Positions 46,277 to 56,580 of a DNA stretch of 64,000 nucleotides are shown here, in pieces (within the stretch, counting starts at the first letter, position 1; every line of letters starts with the position of its first letter). The notes under the pieces are model-generated. The model had not been told where the DNA came from and ran no database searches. It saw nothing but the letters and a program-made list of their open reading frames with translations. The DNA comes from Diphasiastrum complanatum. Lineage: Eukaryota > Streptophyta > Lycopodiopsida > Lycopodiales > Lycopodiaceae. Location of the stretch: positions 55,676,538 to 55,740,537 of the forward strand of contig CM055104.1 of the NCBI GenBank assembly GCA_029204225.1, given 5' to 3'. Both the position numbers and the translations under genes were made by a program.

Positions 46277-46365
<89 letters not shown>
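46062..46365. repeat. Tandem duplication of a GA microsatellite with 60 bp single-copy segment
   Basis: The segment AGGTTGAGAAAGGCCTTGGG plus GCTCGAGCGCCTACCC occurs at about 46068 and 46221. Each copy is followed by a (GA)n run, at 46122-46218 and 46279-46362. The unit is about 153 bp. The two copies differ by ATTTTAT against ATTCTAT. Confidence 0.9.
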
Positions 46366-46369
<4 letters not shown>

Positions 46370-46371
<2 letters not shown>

Positions 46372-46848
46372 GAGTTTTATTAAGAGGAGATGGAAGGAGA
46401 TACAATACAAAGGAAATGGCTCCCTCTTATAGATTTTAGAGATGAGCCTCCTTCACTCTCATTGGCCACTTCATTGGGACAAGGATTCTAATCCAAGCCC
46501 TTCAAATAAACACAACTTAAATCTATTGGTTCTAAGAAAGCACAAGGGCACTCACATGATTCATGTGAGTTCTACTTCGTGCAACTTAGATTCCTTCTTT
46601 TTTAACTTGACTTTGTGAACTTGGGCCTCAAACTTATTTATTTACAACTAGGGCCCAAGTCACTAGAACACAACTTAAACTATTTAACTAGTGTGCTCAT
46701 TGGGTTGGGCTTACACACGCAGGATGCCACTACCCTCGCACTTATTACCCTACTTACAATGTACTATGGCGGGGTAAGGCTTGGCCAACAGTATTTCAAG
46801 TGGTGGGACCCACTTGTTCATTATTGTGCAGGAAATACCCATAACACC
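46370..46848 (-). repeat. LTR-like block, diverged B-family type
   Basis: On the minus strand it starts TGTTATGGGTATTTCC, close to the B-family LTR start TGTTGGGGGTATTTCC. It shares TGCGAGGG, GGCATCCTGCG and ACATGAATCATGTGA with 41246-42067. A TATA-like TCTATAAGAGG lies near 46425 and AATAAA near 46378. It abuts the SEC61-beta pseudogene. Confidence 0.6.
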
Positions 46849-46899
46849 CTTGTGTTGCTTGTTTGCGGATTGCTTAGTGTTGAATCCTTGGTAGAGGAT

Positions 46900-47175
46900 T
46901 TTATAGTACTGATAAAACTTCTCACCTGCATGTAGAACTGTGACAAAACCAATGAAGCATAAACTCATAAAAAGCACAACAATGGGTGTGATCTTCAACC
47001 CGGGAGCACCATCAGCGTAAAATTGTGACACATTATTACTGCCACCTCCATATCCTCTGCCATCGTCGCCTATCCTTCTCTTTGAAGGTTCGATCCTGCA
47101 GCGCTACCTATACATACCACTCCAGCAACTTTGGGCCTTGCCACAAGTGCTGTCATTAATGCTATCTTCGCCATT
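46900..47175 (-). pseudogene. SEC61-beta pseudogene
   Basis: Minus-strand translation gives MAKIALMTALVARPK from 47175, then after a one-base frameshift near 47085 RIGDDGRGYGGGSNN. It then reads SQFYADGAPGLKITP and VVLFMSLCFIGFVTVLHAGE, the conserved end of the Sec61 beta subunit with its single C-terminal membrane segment. Sec61 beta is a tail-anchored part of the ER protein-conducting channel. The natural stop is lost, and the frame runs on into the adjoining LTR-like DNA. Length and order fit a full gene copy without introns, so it may be a processed copy. I cannot exclude decay of an intronless gene. Confidence 0.75.
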
Positions 47176-47472
47176 TGAGAAGAGAAACTACGGAGAACAA
47201 AGAATTGGGACATGCTGAGATGTGTCAAGAGTCATAACAAAGCTATTGAATGCATGCACACTGTAATTTTTCTTAGCTTTTGCTTTTGAGAATATATACA
47301 TTCATGCATAGCAAAACATCACATTCACATGTCTTTGCTTTTTTGGCCTTATGCATCATGCATTTGTTTGCATGTGCTGGTAAAAACTTTTCAGTGGAAA
47401 TAGATGCATGTTAGATTAGCCCTCAACCAAAGTATAGGCCTTATAAATTTAGGTTGTCACCGAGTCTTGGCA
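47176..47472. other. Intergenic, nothing recognised
   Basis: This is AT-rich sequence between the SEC61-beta pseudogene and the fold-back element. I see no repeat, gene or signal in it. It could hold the upstream flank of the pseudogene. Confidence 0.5.
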
Positions 47473-48288
47473 TTTTGCGAGTTTCTTTCTTGTCATGATT
47501 CAACAAAAAAATAGCACGTGGTGTGCTACCCTTTTTATGCCACTACTTCATTGTTTTTAATTAAGAATGTGGTTTAACACATAGTTATAAATCCTACAAA
47601 GTCAAAAGAAAAATCAAATAAAAATATTCTTGTATAGCATCCAAAGATAGCACACCGGCATGCCAGGAGAGACAACCCAAAAAAAAAAACTTCCAGCGTC
47701 TCGTCTGGCACGCCAGCGTGCTATGTTTGGAAGCTGCAATTTTTTTTGTTCTCATTTCATATAGCAAACCGGCGTGCCATCTTTAAAAGTTTCAAAAAAA
47801 GAAAATTTAATTGCTTTACTTAGCACGTCAACTTATTATGTTTGGAAGTTGAAAAAAATATTTTGAAATATTGTTTTTACTCAAAATTTGGTTCTCAAAT
47901 GTGTCAAAATAATTTTTCTATTCTATAATATACTCGGCTAGCACATCAACATGCTAGTCGAATCAACTCTAAAAAGAAATTTATTTTTTCAAAAAATTCT
48001 TCAAAAAAAAATTATTTTTTTGAAATAAAAGATTTGCAATATAGCACACCGACATGCTTGCTTTTACAACTTTCATGAACATTTTTTTTTTTTATAAAAG
48101 TAAACCTATAGTTATAGAATAACAAAATACTTAATGATGGACCTATTTAAAATTTGATGGATAGTCAAATTTTTAAGTATGCATAAAACCACAATTCTTG
48201 TTCTTAAAAAATCATATAGTGGCATAAAAATAGTTGCACACCATGTGCTACCATTTTATTGGATTATGAGTAGAAGAAATTCGCAAAA
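47473..48288. mobile_element. Fold-back element with long terminal inverted repeats and dyad motif
   Basis: The ends 47473-47576 and 48185-48288 are imperfect inverted repeats of about 104 bp, with matched landmarks TTTTGCGAGTTTC against GAAATTCGCAAAA, and TAGTGGCATAAAAA. The interior is AT-rich without coding sequence. Eight copies of a short dyad of the form AGCAC-N5-7-GTGCT or a close variant lie at 47513, 47648, 47707, 47762, 47821, 47938, 48042 and 48236. The layout fits a non-autonomous DNA transposon whose inner copies might bind a transposase, but no transposase or target duplication is recognised. Confidence 0.65.
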
Positions 48289-48882
48289 CTTGCAAAATAT
48301 TACTCATGAATGTCAAACCCCACTTTCACCATAGAGTATCCTTTACCGTTGACTTCTTTCCAAACACCATTGACCAACCTCAACACATAATATTCACTTT
48401 TTTTTTTTTTTAACAATATGGAATCCAAAATTCAAAAAAATTGTATGGAGAATTTGATGTCAATTTCTCGAAAATTTTCTAACCACTACAGGCCCCTATT
48501 GTTGCCTTATATTATTGACTATACAATAGCCATTGGAATCTGGTGAAAGTCAGTGAAATTGCTTGTGTTTGAAAAAGCCAATGACATTATTGATGGTCAA
48601 TGATGCTTATAAAATTGTCAAAAAGCTAGTGTTTGCGATTTTTTTTTTATGGGTAAGCCCGTCGTTGATGAGCGACCAATGGTTTGGGTGGCAGCCAATA
48701 GATGCGCGGACAATGCTCAGAGCGTGCGGCCAAGAGTCTACCAAAGCGGCCAATGCTCTACATGGCCAATGGGCGACTGATTTGGAGGGAGGGGATACGG
48801 GATTCAAGATGAGAAAAAAAAAATAAACCCACCCTCACACCATAAAATAAAGCCCCCTCGCCGAGGTGGGAGGCTTTTTTTT
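48289..48882. other. Intergenic, no gene seen
   Basis: It begins AT-rich. A more GC-rich block at 48650-48810 holds repeated GGCCAATG words (CGACCAATGG, GGCCAATGCTC, GGCCAATGGGC). No reading frame here looks real. Confidence 0.5.
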
Positions 48883-48887
48883 TTTTC

Positions 48888-48923
<36 letters not shown>

Positions 48924-49774
48924 TTGTTTGTGTGTGTATGTGAGTGTGTGTGTGTGTGTGTTTATATATGCGTGTGTGTATCTAAGAGAGAGAAAGGAGA
49001 GAGAGAGAGACAGACAGACAGACAAAGTGTGTGTGTGTGTGTGCGGACGCGCGCGTTCATGTATGTATGTGTGTGTATATGTGTGTATGTGTGCATATAT
49101 ATGTATTTTTGGGTGTCGTGGGTAAGTGTGTGTGTGTACATGTGTGTCGGTGTATGTATGTGTGAGTGTGTGTGTGTGTGTGTGTGTATGCATGTGTGAG
49201 TGTGTGTGTATATGTATATGTGTTTATGTATGGTGCATGATTGTGTATGTATGTATACACATATGTATATGTGTATATATATGTATGTGCATGTGTGTAT
49301 GTATGTTTGTGTGCATGTGTGTGTGCATATGTGTGTATGTGTATGTATATTTTTGTGTTTGTATCTATGTGTATATATGTATGTGTGCATGTGTGTGTTC
49401 ATGAGGGTGTGAGTGTGTGTATGTGTGTGAGAGAGAAAGAGAGTGTATGTATGTGTATGAAAGAGAGAGAGGATGTGTATGTATGTGTATGAGCCCATGT
49501 GGATGAGTGTGTATATATGTGTGCGTGTATGTATGTGTGAGCATGCATATTTGTGTGTGTGTGTGCGCGCACACACATATGTATGTGTGTGAATGTGTGT
49601 AGGCATGTGTAAGAGTGTGTATGTATGTATGTATATGTGTGTATATTATGTGTATGTGTGTATATGTGTATATTATGTGTATGTGTGTGTACGTGTTTGT
49701 GTGTATATGTGTATGTGTGTATGTATGTGTATGTGTGTGTATCTGGGTGTATTTGTGTATATGTATGTATGTAT
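48883..49774. repeat. Compound GA and TG/TATG microsatellite
   Basis: GAGA tracts at 48890-48920 and 48985-49010 are followed by about 750 bp of TGTG, TATG and GTATGTGT words. All six frames stay open over long stretches for that reason only. No gene is implied. Confidence 0.95.
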
Positions 49775-49851
49775 AAGTTATGGACTTGGCTCATTATGTT
49801 CACCACATCCATTTACATTTACTTTACTTTATGCATAGGCAGGCTTTGGGC

Positions 49852-50640
49852 TTTGTCTCTGTTTGTAGCCATTTTTCACACCTTGTTTGCAGGCTGTCCA
49901 ACTATCATTCCCCTCCAATTTTTACTTCGTTCCGTCTCCATTTGCTACCCCAAATCTACATTTGATTTTAGGCTGTTCACCGCCCATATCCGCCCTCATA
50001 CTTGCTATTTTTTCAGCCTACTTGAAGCATTTTTTTCCAGCATCTCTCGCAGCATTACTTGGTGGCTATCCAACACCCCAATTGGCGCCAATACTTGGCA
50101 ACATTTCCAGCTCCAAGGCAGTTCCTTGACAGATTTGATCGGTGGCTATCCGTGCACATTTCCAGCAGCTTTCTACAACCTATACACAGGTCATTTTGCA
50201 TAATTTCCAGCTACAAAGTGGCCTAAAAACATTTTTATCTCTATTTGGTGGCTGCCCGATATCTCTTCATTTTACTACCATTTTCAGCACGCTCTCGTTT
50301 GCAGTTGGGAGGTACTACCTATACTATTTGTTACGTCTTTTCATTGGCGTACATGTTGTGACGACTTATGTCCTCTCCTTCAGTTCGTCCACTTGATTAG
50401 CGTCTTGCCTGGCTTAACTTTATGCCTATGGCTGTTGTTTTGTTATTTCTATTACATTTTGTAGTTTGTGTTGTTCATCGCATTTTTCATTTTGTCTTTT
50501 GTTATTTGTTATTAGTTTCCGTTCCATTTGCGTTTCAATTCCATAATTCATTTTCATTGTCGATTTCATTTTTCATTTTTTCTTCGTTTTCTACGCTCCA
50601 TTATAAAATATAAAAATAAAAACCACCCAAATTATTTGGA
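49852..50640 (+). other. 5' LTR or leader of the chromovirus derivative
   Basis: No credible gene is present. A word GGTGGCTATCC recurs at about 50061 and 50142, with a variant GGTGGCTGCCC near 50250. Each is followed by a segment with ATTTCCAGC or TTTTCAGC. A T-rich stretch runs from 50430 to 50600. Confidence 0.45.
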
Positions 50641-50689
50641 TCATTGGGTTACGTATTCTTTTCCATTACTTTTAATTTTATTTTTTATC

Positions 50690-51700
50690 ATGACTTCTGA
50701 TTTTCGGTCTCTATTCCCTTTAGATTATCTTTTTTATAGTGATATACCATCTGACGACAAATGGCTCACATGTCTTCAGTATAACTTTGATACTTCTCGA
50801 CCAACTTGTCCAGGTCCTAGTAAGATTCTTGATGCAATTTGTCTCTTAAAGGGTTCTGCTAGGTTGAAGTGGTTTTTGACTATGTCCTTTCTCATCCGCC
50901 TATCTCTAAGTGGCATGACTTTCTACCAGTACTTCGCCTTCTTATATTTTCCGATGATAATTCTGTAATTGTTTCTCATGTCGCTCTTACGAGTGGTATT
51001 ATAGGTCTGGAGAGTTCTACTCCTTCTGATTCCTCTCGTGAGCATTTTTCCATATGCGAGGTTCCATTTTCTTGTGCAAGACAAATAGAGATAGAGTCAC
51101 ACATTTCTAGTGATTCACATGAGATTGATTCACACATTGGTAGCGATACATATATGATTCTATATCACATAGTGTGAGCGAGTTGCCTAATTTACTTGAG
51201 ATAGTTATTGATCTACCTGAGCTCGTCATTGTATCTCATAGTAAGTTAGAGTCACATGTACAGGTTCCTACTAATGCTGATTCACATATACAGGTTGCAG
51301 CTGATATGGTCCTTGGATACTGATATAGCATGCTATGATACTATTGATGATGTCATTGCATGCTTTGATGGTGGTATCGATGTTGTTGCATGCTATGATA
51401 TTGTTCCATGCTTTGATATTGATATAGTATGCCTTGCTACAATTGTCGATGTTACATGCTTTGACATTGTTGTTGAGTACTTTGATGCTACTCATGTTCT
51501 TGAGCACCATGCTATAGATGTTGTCGCCTATGCTCCTTATTTCGATATTATTCATGGGTCTACGGTTGCTCTTTCAGATGTTTTGGCTACTCTAGTAGAT
51601 CTCCATATGGCATTACTTGTGCTACACTTGTTCCTGCTTCCCAACCTCTCAGTGTTGAGGTTGCTCATTCTTATTCTTTTCCTAGTTCTCAGATGTTTCA
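50690..51700 (+). pseudogene. Gag-like and repeat-coded region of the chromovirus derivative
   Basis: ATG at 50690 opens a frame with LFPLDYLFYSDIPSDDKW and then shifts near 50870. Further frames read SHISSDSHEIDSHIGSD and, from about 51320, a Cys/Asp/Val-rich repeat with ACYD and CFDI units. I do not recognise a capsid domain or zinc knuckle, so the gag label is by position only. Confidence 0.4.
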
Positions 51701-52244
51701 GGGCTTGAATTATCGCATTGGTAATTTTTTTGGTCAGACAGATTTCTACATCATTCCACTGGAGCGCTATGACATTATTTTTGCTGCAGACTGGTTCTCT
51801 TCACTTGGTACTATTGTTGTGGATCTCTCTCAGCAGACACTTTCCTTTACTCATGCTGGTCAGCATCATTCACTTGTTGGTATTGATTCACAGGGTGACT
51901 ATCAGTTGGTTATTGAAAAGCAGTTCATGCATAGCCTGCCAAAGGCTCGCGATGAAGCTCTTCTTTCCATTCAGAGTACATCAGTTGCAGCTTCACTTTC
52001 ACTATCTGTGGGTCATCTTCCTCAAGTTGATGTTGCTCTGGATTTACAGGTTATTGTTGCGTGCCTTGCACCTATATGCCTTGGTTCACAAATATCGTAT
52101 TCAATGGTCATTCCTGGTTTCAATGATATTGAGGTTGTATACCTTGGTGGTATTTCTACTATTGCTTTTGCGCATACCTCAGATAGCCCTCCTGGTTCGG
52201 TGATTGGTGTAGTATCTTCTGGTCTCTATATCTCCATCTCTTGA
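51600..52244 (+). pseudogene. Protease C-terminal half of the chromovirus derivative
   Basis: The frame reads YRIGNFFGQTDFYIIPLERY, then DIIFAADWFSSLGTIVVDLS, then FTHAGQHHSLVGID. This matches the second half of Ty3/gypsy proteases (usually DFYVLPL..YDVILGMDWL). The catalytic DTG/DSG that should lie about 60 residues earlier is not found. After about 52050 homology to pol is lost. Confidence 0.7.
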
Positions 52245-52494
52245 GTCCGTTATGGCCGATGTTCCTGCTGATTTCTATATGTCCCTATCTTTTGGGCTGA
52301 TCTCTACTAGCTTGGGCATTACGGATACCTTGGCATTTTTGGTTGCTGCTTGATCTTCTTCTGATTCCCTGGTTGTTCCATATTGCTTGGTTTTTGATGA
52401 CCCGGCCGAGATGTTCCCTTTGTCGCCACGATGTTGAGCTGTTCCCTTTCTTACCAGCTGCCATTCACCATGTTCGCCTTCACCATAGTCGACG

Positions 52495-52680
52495 ATGCCG
52501 ACAGATTCAGTTTTTGATCTAGTGGGATGGTCTTCCTGTTGAGGAGGCCACATGGTAGCTTATTGATGTCTTTTATCATACGCCATCACTTGCGGATCAG
52601 GATCGTGCTCGTTATGCACTTGTTGATTCCTGTACATCATATGTTGCTCTAGTTGTTGATGCACCAGGGCTTGCTGCTGC
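52495..52680 (+). pseudogene. Chromodomain-like end of pol
   Basis: The frame reads WDGLPVEEATW followed by a stop, then LIDVFYHTPSLADQDRA. WxGLPxxEATWE is the hallmark of the C-terminal chromodomain of chromovirus integrases, which directs insertion to marked chromatin. Two stops replace expected residues. It lies only about 250 bp after the protease frame, so some 3 kb of pol is missing. Confidence 0.7.
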
Positions 52681-52720
52681 TTGATCCAGTTTTTTTTCGA
52701 CAGTTGGGTCTTTTTTTGTG

Positions 52721-52731
52721 TCGGGGAGGGT
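52721..52731 (+). promoter_or_regulatory. Polypurine tract of the chromovirus derivative
   Basis: CGGGGAGGG lies directly before the second TTATGGACT repeat, as expected for a plus-strand primer. Confidence 0.6.
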
Positions 52732-52831
52732 TATGGACTCGGCTCATTACATTCGCCACATCCATTTACATTTACTTTACTTTATGCATAAGCAGGCCTT
52801 GGGCCATTTTTTATTCATTATTGACACTTAG

Positions 52832-53216
52832 ATTTTATGTTTGTATGTGTGAATGTTTGTTTGCATGTATATGTATGCATTTATGCGTATATTTATGTGT
52901 ATGTATGTGTGTGCATATATGTGTATATGGATGTGTGTGTATGTGGATGTGGATGTGTGTGTATGTGTGTGTGTGTGTGTGTGTGTATGTGGATGTGTGT
53001 GTGTGTTTGTATGTGTATATATGTGTATGTGTATGTGTATGAGTATGAGTATTTTTTATATGTGTATATTTATGTATGTGTATGTGTATGCGTATGTATG
53101 TTTATGTGTGCATGTTTATGTATGTGTGGATGTATGTATGTGTTAATGTCTGAGTATGTGCATGTTTTTGTATGTGTATATGGATGTATGCATGTATTAA
53201 TGTTTGAATATGTGTC
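52832..53216. repeat. TG/TATG microsatellite
   Basis: About 385 bp of TGTG, TATG and GTATGTGGATG words, of the same kind as 48920-49770. It starts about 30 bp after the truncated second LTR copy. Confidence 0.95.
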
Positions 53217-53762
53217 TTGATAAAAAGTAGTCATATACGTAATTGTGTAATTCTCAAACACAAAAGAAAATGTAAAATCCAAATATTTTGACCCTCATAT
53301 ATATGTTGCAGCTTTGTTGAGAATATTTTATATGCTCATAAAGTGGATGTTGAGGTCTCAGCTCCTACATGCAAAACAAATAAATTGGTCTAGACTTGTT
53401 TTTGAAGCACTCTACTCAAACATAACTAACAACGTAACGACATCTTGTGCACCTATTTGTTAGATTTGTCAAAGACAACGATCCTTTGGCAGTCGATCCC
53501 AATCTTCCATTTAAATCATGGAAAGTTTTAGAGCAATGGCGCGTGGTGGGATTATATTATGGAGTGACAATGCTTTGCGGATCTTGGAAATTATAATTTG
53601 TATCATTGACAATGATGCACTGGTTAGAAGCACTCATTCAACATTCCCGCCACATCCTTGTGACAATATTCCATGATTAATTTACAAGAAACGAGTCACT
53701 TCATATTTGATCAAGCACGGGTGAGAAGAACGAACTTTATCCGGCCCATGAAATAGTTTATT
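53217..53762. other. Intergenic, nothing recognised
   Basis: This is mixed AT-rich sequence without a credible reading frame, repeat or RNA gene. Confidence 0.5.
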
Positions 53763-54130
53763 TTTTAGGTGTTGTTGGACTGTCACCAATCAAGGTCCAA
53801 GGCATTGTTGGGCACTGATGAGATCCACCATGTAAATAGTGTGGAATAGTTAGAAGAATAAGTGTGAGAGCTTTGGCACCCTACGTGTGTAATTGAATTT
53901 AAAGATTTGGGGAGGTAGGAATTGGCCAATAGGAAGAAGGGCCTATTATCTAAACTCCACCATATATAATGGTTCATTGTATTTCATTTTCATGTTCAAT
54001 CAAAAGAAGGTGAAGAGTCTACCATTTTGGCAATTGGATGTCTTTCTTTCTCCTCTTCCTACTTTCCTCTCATTTTGTTAGGATTTTTATGTTCATGTTG
54101 TATGGTGATAATTGGATTTTGCTATTGTCG
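53763..54130 (+). repeat. Possible diverged LTR fragment
   Basis: The layout resembles the middle of the B-family LTR: ATTGGCCAATAGG, then an AGGGCC word, a TATA-like CATATATAATGG and then CATTTTCATGTTCAATC. Compare ATTAGCCAATAGGATTTTGG and TTTCCATGCTTAATGAGG at 3784-3862. Identity by eye is low, so this is tentative. Confidence 0.3.
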
Positions 54131-55637
54131 CATTCTTTATGACACAAGAAAGAGTAAGTTAATATTTGGAGATTGATTAGGGTTAAATTTTGATTATTGG
54201 TTAGATTTCATTTGGAAGCCTGTGTGTCATTTTGGAATAGGCATTCTTCCCTTATAAACGACTATCGCGTGACAGGAAAGGTGAATCAATCCTACTTTCC
54301 TATTTGCTTGCCATTGTGTAGATCTAGAAAATAGGGTTTGAAGGACATCGAGGAAACCAACTACACTGTACATACATAAGAAGGTCAAGCTCTAGTGAGT
54401 ATTGGTGGACCAATGAAAATTTGAAATATGTTTAAAAAATCGTTAGAACTAGAAAATTTTTAGAGAGGTGGCCAATGAGGGTGGTGGTAAGTGAACAATG
54501 TACCATTCTTGCCAACTCTCTTAATGATATGCTTGTGCATGGCTTGCATAAGGTCGATCTTGAGCACCAAGTTGTGACACTCTCATAAGAAGCATGGATG
54601 ACAACAAAGATTTGTACAGTAACCTTTGTGTGATAAAAATATATATGAATTGATATCTCTTTGATTTATTATTGTGCTCTTAATTAGTTGTTTTCTTTGG
54701 AACTTGTAGATGCATATATGACCAATTATTGGTCATTTGGGCAAATGTGTTTGAGATATTTATTGCATTGGGCATATATACCTTGAATTCAAAAGTCGAT
54801 TTCATTTATGAGCTCGTCTCAAGAATAAATACTACATTAACATTTGGCCACTCCTTTGGATAAATTTTTGGACATACTATGATTTTAACTTCAATCTAGA
54901 TGTATTTTTTTTAATTTACACATGCATCATTTTCTAGCATGACATTTAGGATGTCATCCATATTTGGATGGGAACTTAGTCTCCATCCCAAATGTCCATA
55001 AAATGTTGGTTCCTAGATGTGCACAACCGCCAAAAATCAACTCAACTAGACCATCTCATAAGTGCACACTTTGTTACAAGGTGATTATGTCGTTTTAGAA
55101 GAGCTTAAAAATAGAAAAAACTCAATTTATTATTAAACACCTAAGTCAACAAGAGAGTGACACCTTAGCTTTGAGCAAATTGGCAAAATAGCTTATTGCT
55201 AGTGTGACAAAAGTAAACTGAGTTTTGAGCAATGCATGTATTAGACAAGGCTTGCACTTCCCAATCTGGAGGTCCATTTTGGGAGTTCACCTAGATGCAC
55301 AAAATGCATGCAGCCTATCCATATCATGTGTTTAAAAAATCGGACTAGCGTTTAGAGTCGTAAAGACCTGCCTTGCTTTTTTCAATTCATTTTTGCAGTG
55401 CTTTCCATGACATAATTTTTTGCGAGTGCTATGGACGAGGCGTTATGAACATAGTTTTTGCCATGAAAACTTGCCCTAGGTTAGATTTGTACCAAAAATC
55501 AAGTTCATAATGAGCAAATGCTCATAATTCAGTTTAAATATCCCAAACTGATCGACACATGTCCAAAAAACTAAAAAAAAATAGGGTTAATTTTTTACGC
55601 AGGGTAAAGCAGCCTCTAGGGCTTTAAACACCATTCT
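54131..55637. other. Intergenic, nothing recognised
   Basis: About 1.5 kb of AT-rich sequence has no supported gene. It is the distal upstream region of the BAH-PHD gene. Confidence 0.5.
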
Positions 55638-55745
55638 AAGGCAGGTGCCCTCAAATACATAAAACTCTATAAAATAGGGCTGGCTATACATAAGGCAGGT
55701 GCCCTCAAATACATAAAACCCTATGAAATAGGGCTAGCTATATAT
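55638..55745. repeat. 54 bp tandem repeat, two copies
   Basis: Copies lie at 55638-55691 and 55692-55745. Both hold AAGGCAGGTGCCCTCAAATA, and they differ at about four bases. They lie just upstream of the likely promoter of the BAH-PHD gene. The second copy ends in CTATATATAATC, a TATA-like sequence. Confidence 0.88.
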
Positions 55746-55925
55746 AATCAGGATTAAGACCCCTAAAAACCCTGCAGTGATAAGGTTTGGTTTCACCCCA
55801 GTAAAAACATGAATGAAGCCAAAGGTTAAATTCAGTAGTGCGGTAAGAAAATAATTACGTCAAGATTAAAAACCCCTAAAATAGTTCTGGTAGAGAGGGA
55901 GAGAGAGAGAGAGAGGCTGCTTCTT
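55715..55925 (+). promoter_or_regulatory. Likely promoter and 5' leader start of the BAH-PHD gene
   Basis: A TATA-like CTATATATAATC lies near 55738. AAACCCTA at about 55717 matches the plant telo-box, and AAAACCCTG and AACCCCTAAA follow at 55766 and 55870. A GA tract lies at 55896-55917, typical of plant 5' leaders. The start site is not determined. Confidence 0.4.
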
Positions 55926-55942
55926 CCCCGCCTTTTCTCCTC

Positions 55943-56122
55943 ATGAATCAATACAATACTCTCTCCTCCTCCTACTCGGCGATGGCAGCCTCGTCGTCCT
56001 CACGATCCTTCGTCTTCGCTTTTGCTTTTCCTCTTTTTGCTATCATCTCCTCATCGCCTTACAACGCTTGTTCCGGATTCCGCTTTCCTTTTGTAGATCC
56101 ATCCCACGAAGCTTTTGCTTGA
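55943..56122 (+). other. Upstream open frame in the leader, 59 codons
   Basis: ATG at 55943 opens 59 codons ending in TGA at 56120-56122, about 460 bp before the main ATG. The product is Ser/Phe-rich with a hydrophobic stretch (FVFAFAFPLFAIISSS). If it is in the mature leader it could limit translation of the main frame. It may instead lie in an unrecognised leader intron. No conservation is shown. Confidence 0.3.
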
Positions 56123-56580
56123 AACCATGGATGTTATTGTCTATGTACCGTACAATTGAGCTAGCATGATGATAATATCAGCCATGGCATGTCGATGTGA
56201 GGATTGAAGCCAGCTGAACTCCGCGATTTGTGCAGATAAACTTTAATCTAGACTCTGTTTGTGATTCTGGCTAAGGATGGAGCCGTTTAGTTGATAAGTT
56301 CAACAGTTTAGATATTGTCTATGGTATCTTAGATAAGGATGTTGACGATCGAACTGAAATGGCTTTCACTGCGCCTTGTATCTTCTGCTTGCCGTTGTAT
56401 TGTTCTCCATTAGATCTTAGATTCATCGTTCTCCTATTATCTTGTTAAAGTTTAGCACCTTAATGCCAGCGTGGGATATGTTAGTGGTTCGAGAATCCCT
56501 GCTTTGATTGCTTAATCTGCAAGCTTGGTGTAAAGGAGCCTTTTAAGGACTGGCGAGAGCGAGCCGGAGTAGAGAAAAGC

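Larger units (their letters stand above)
49775..52800 (+). mobile_element. Deleted Ty3 chromovirus derivative, non-autonomous
   Basis: Direct repeats at 49775-49850 and 52732-52805 share TTATGGACT, GGCTCATTA and CATCCATTTACATTTACTTT. The purine tract CGGGGAGGG precedes the second, as for a 3' LTR. Inside are a gag-like start, the C-terminal half of a protease and the end of a chromodomain, with no reverse transcriptase, RNase H or integrase core. The second LTR is cut short by a microsatellite after about 75 bp. The 5' LTR extent and primer site are not certain. Confidence 0.65.

Noticed and set aside
47640-48060. CRISPR-like array from repeated AGCACACC words
   Set aside because: The units are short, imperfect and dyad-like with uneven spacing, in a plant genome. 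There are no constant repeats with unique spacers of even length. A fold-back element explains them better.
48804-49838. Many long His/Thr/Tyr or Cys/Val-rich open frames on both strands
   Set aside because: They are translations of TG/CA microsatellite DNA, which lacks stops in all frames. Length alone is not evidence here.
50085-50105. TTGGCGCCAATACTTGG as a primer-binding site of the chromovirus derivative
   Set aside because: Only the first seven bases fit the tRNA-Asp type site, and the word is partly palindromic. The following sequence does not fit a tRNA end.
54131-55637. Possible small RNA or tRNA genes in the upstream intergenic region
   Set aside because: No A-box/B-box pair or cloverleaf-like pattern was found by eye.
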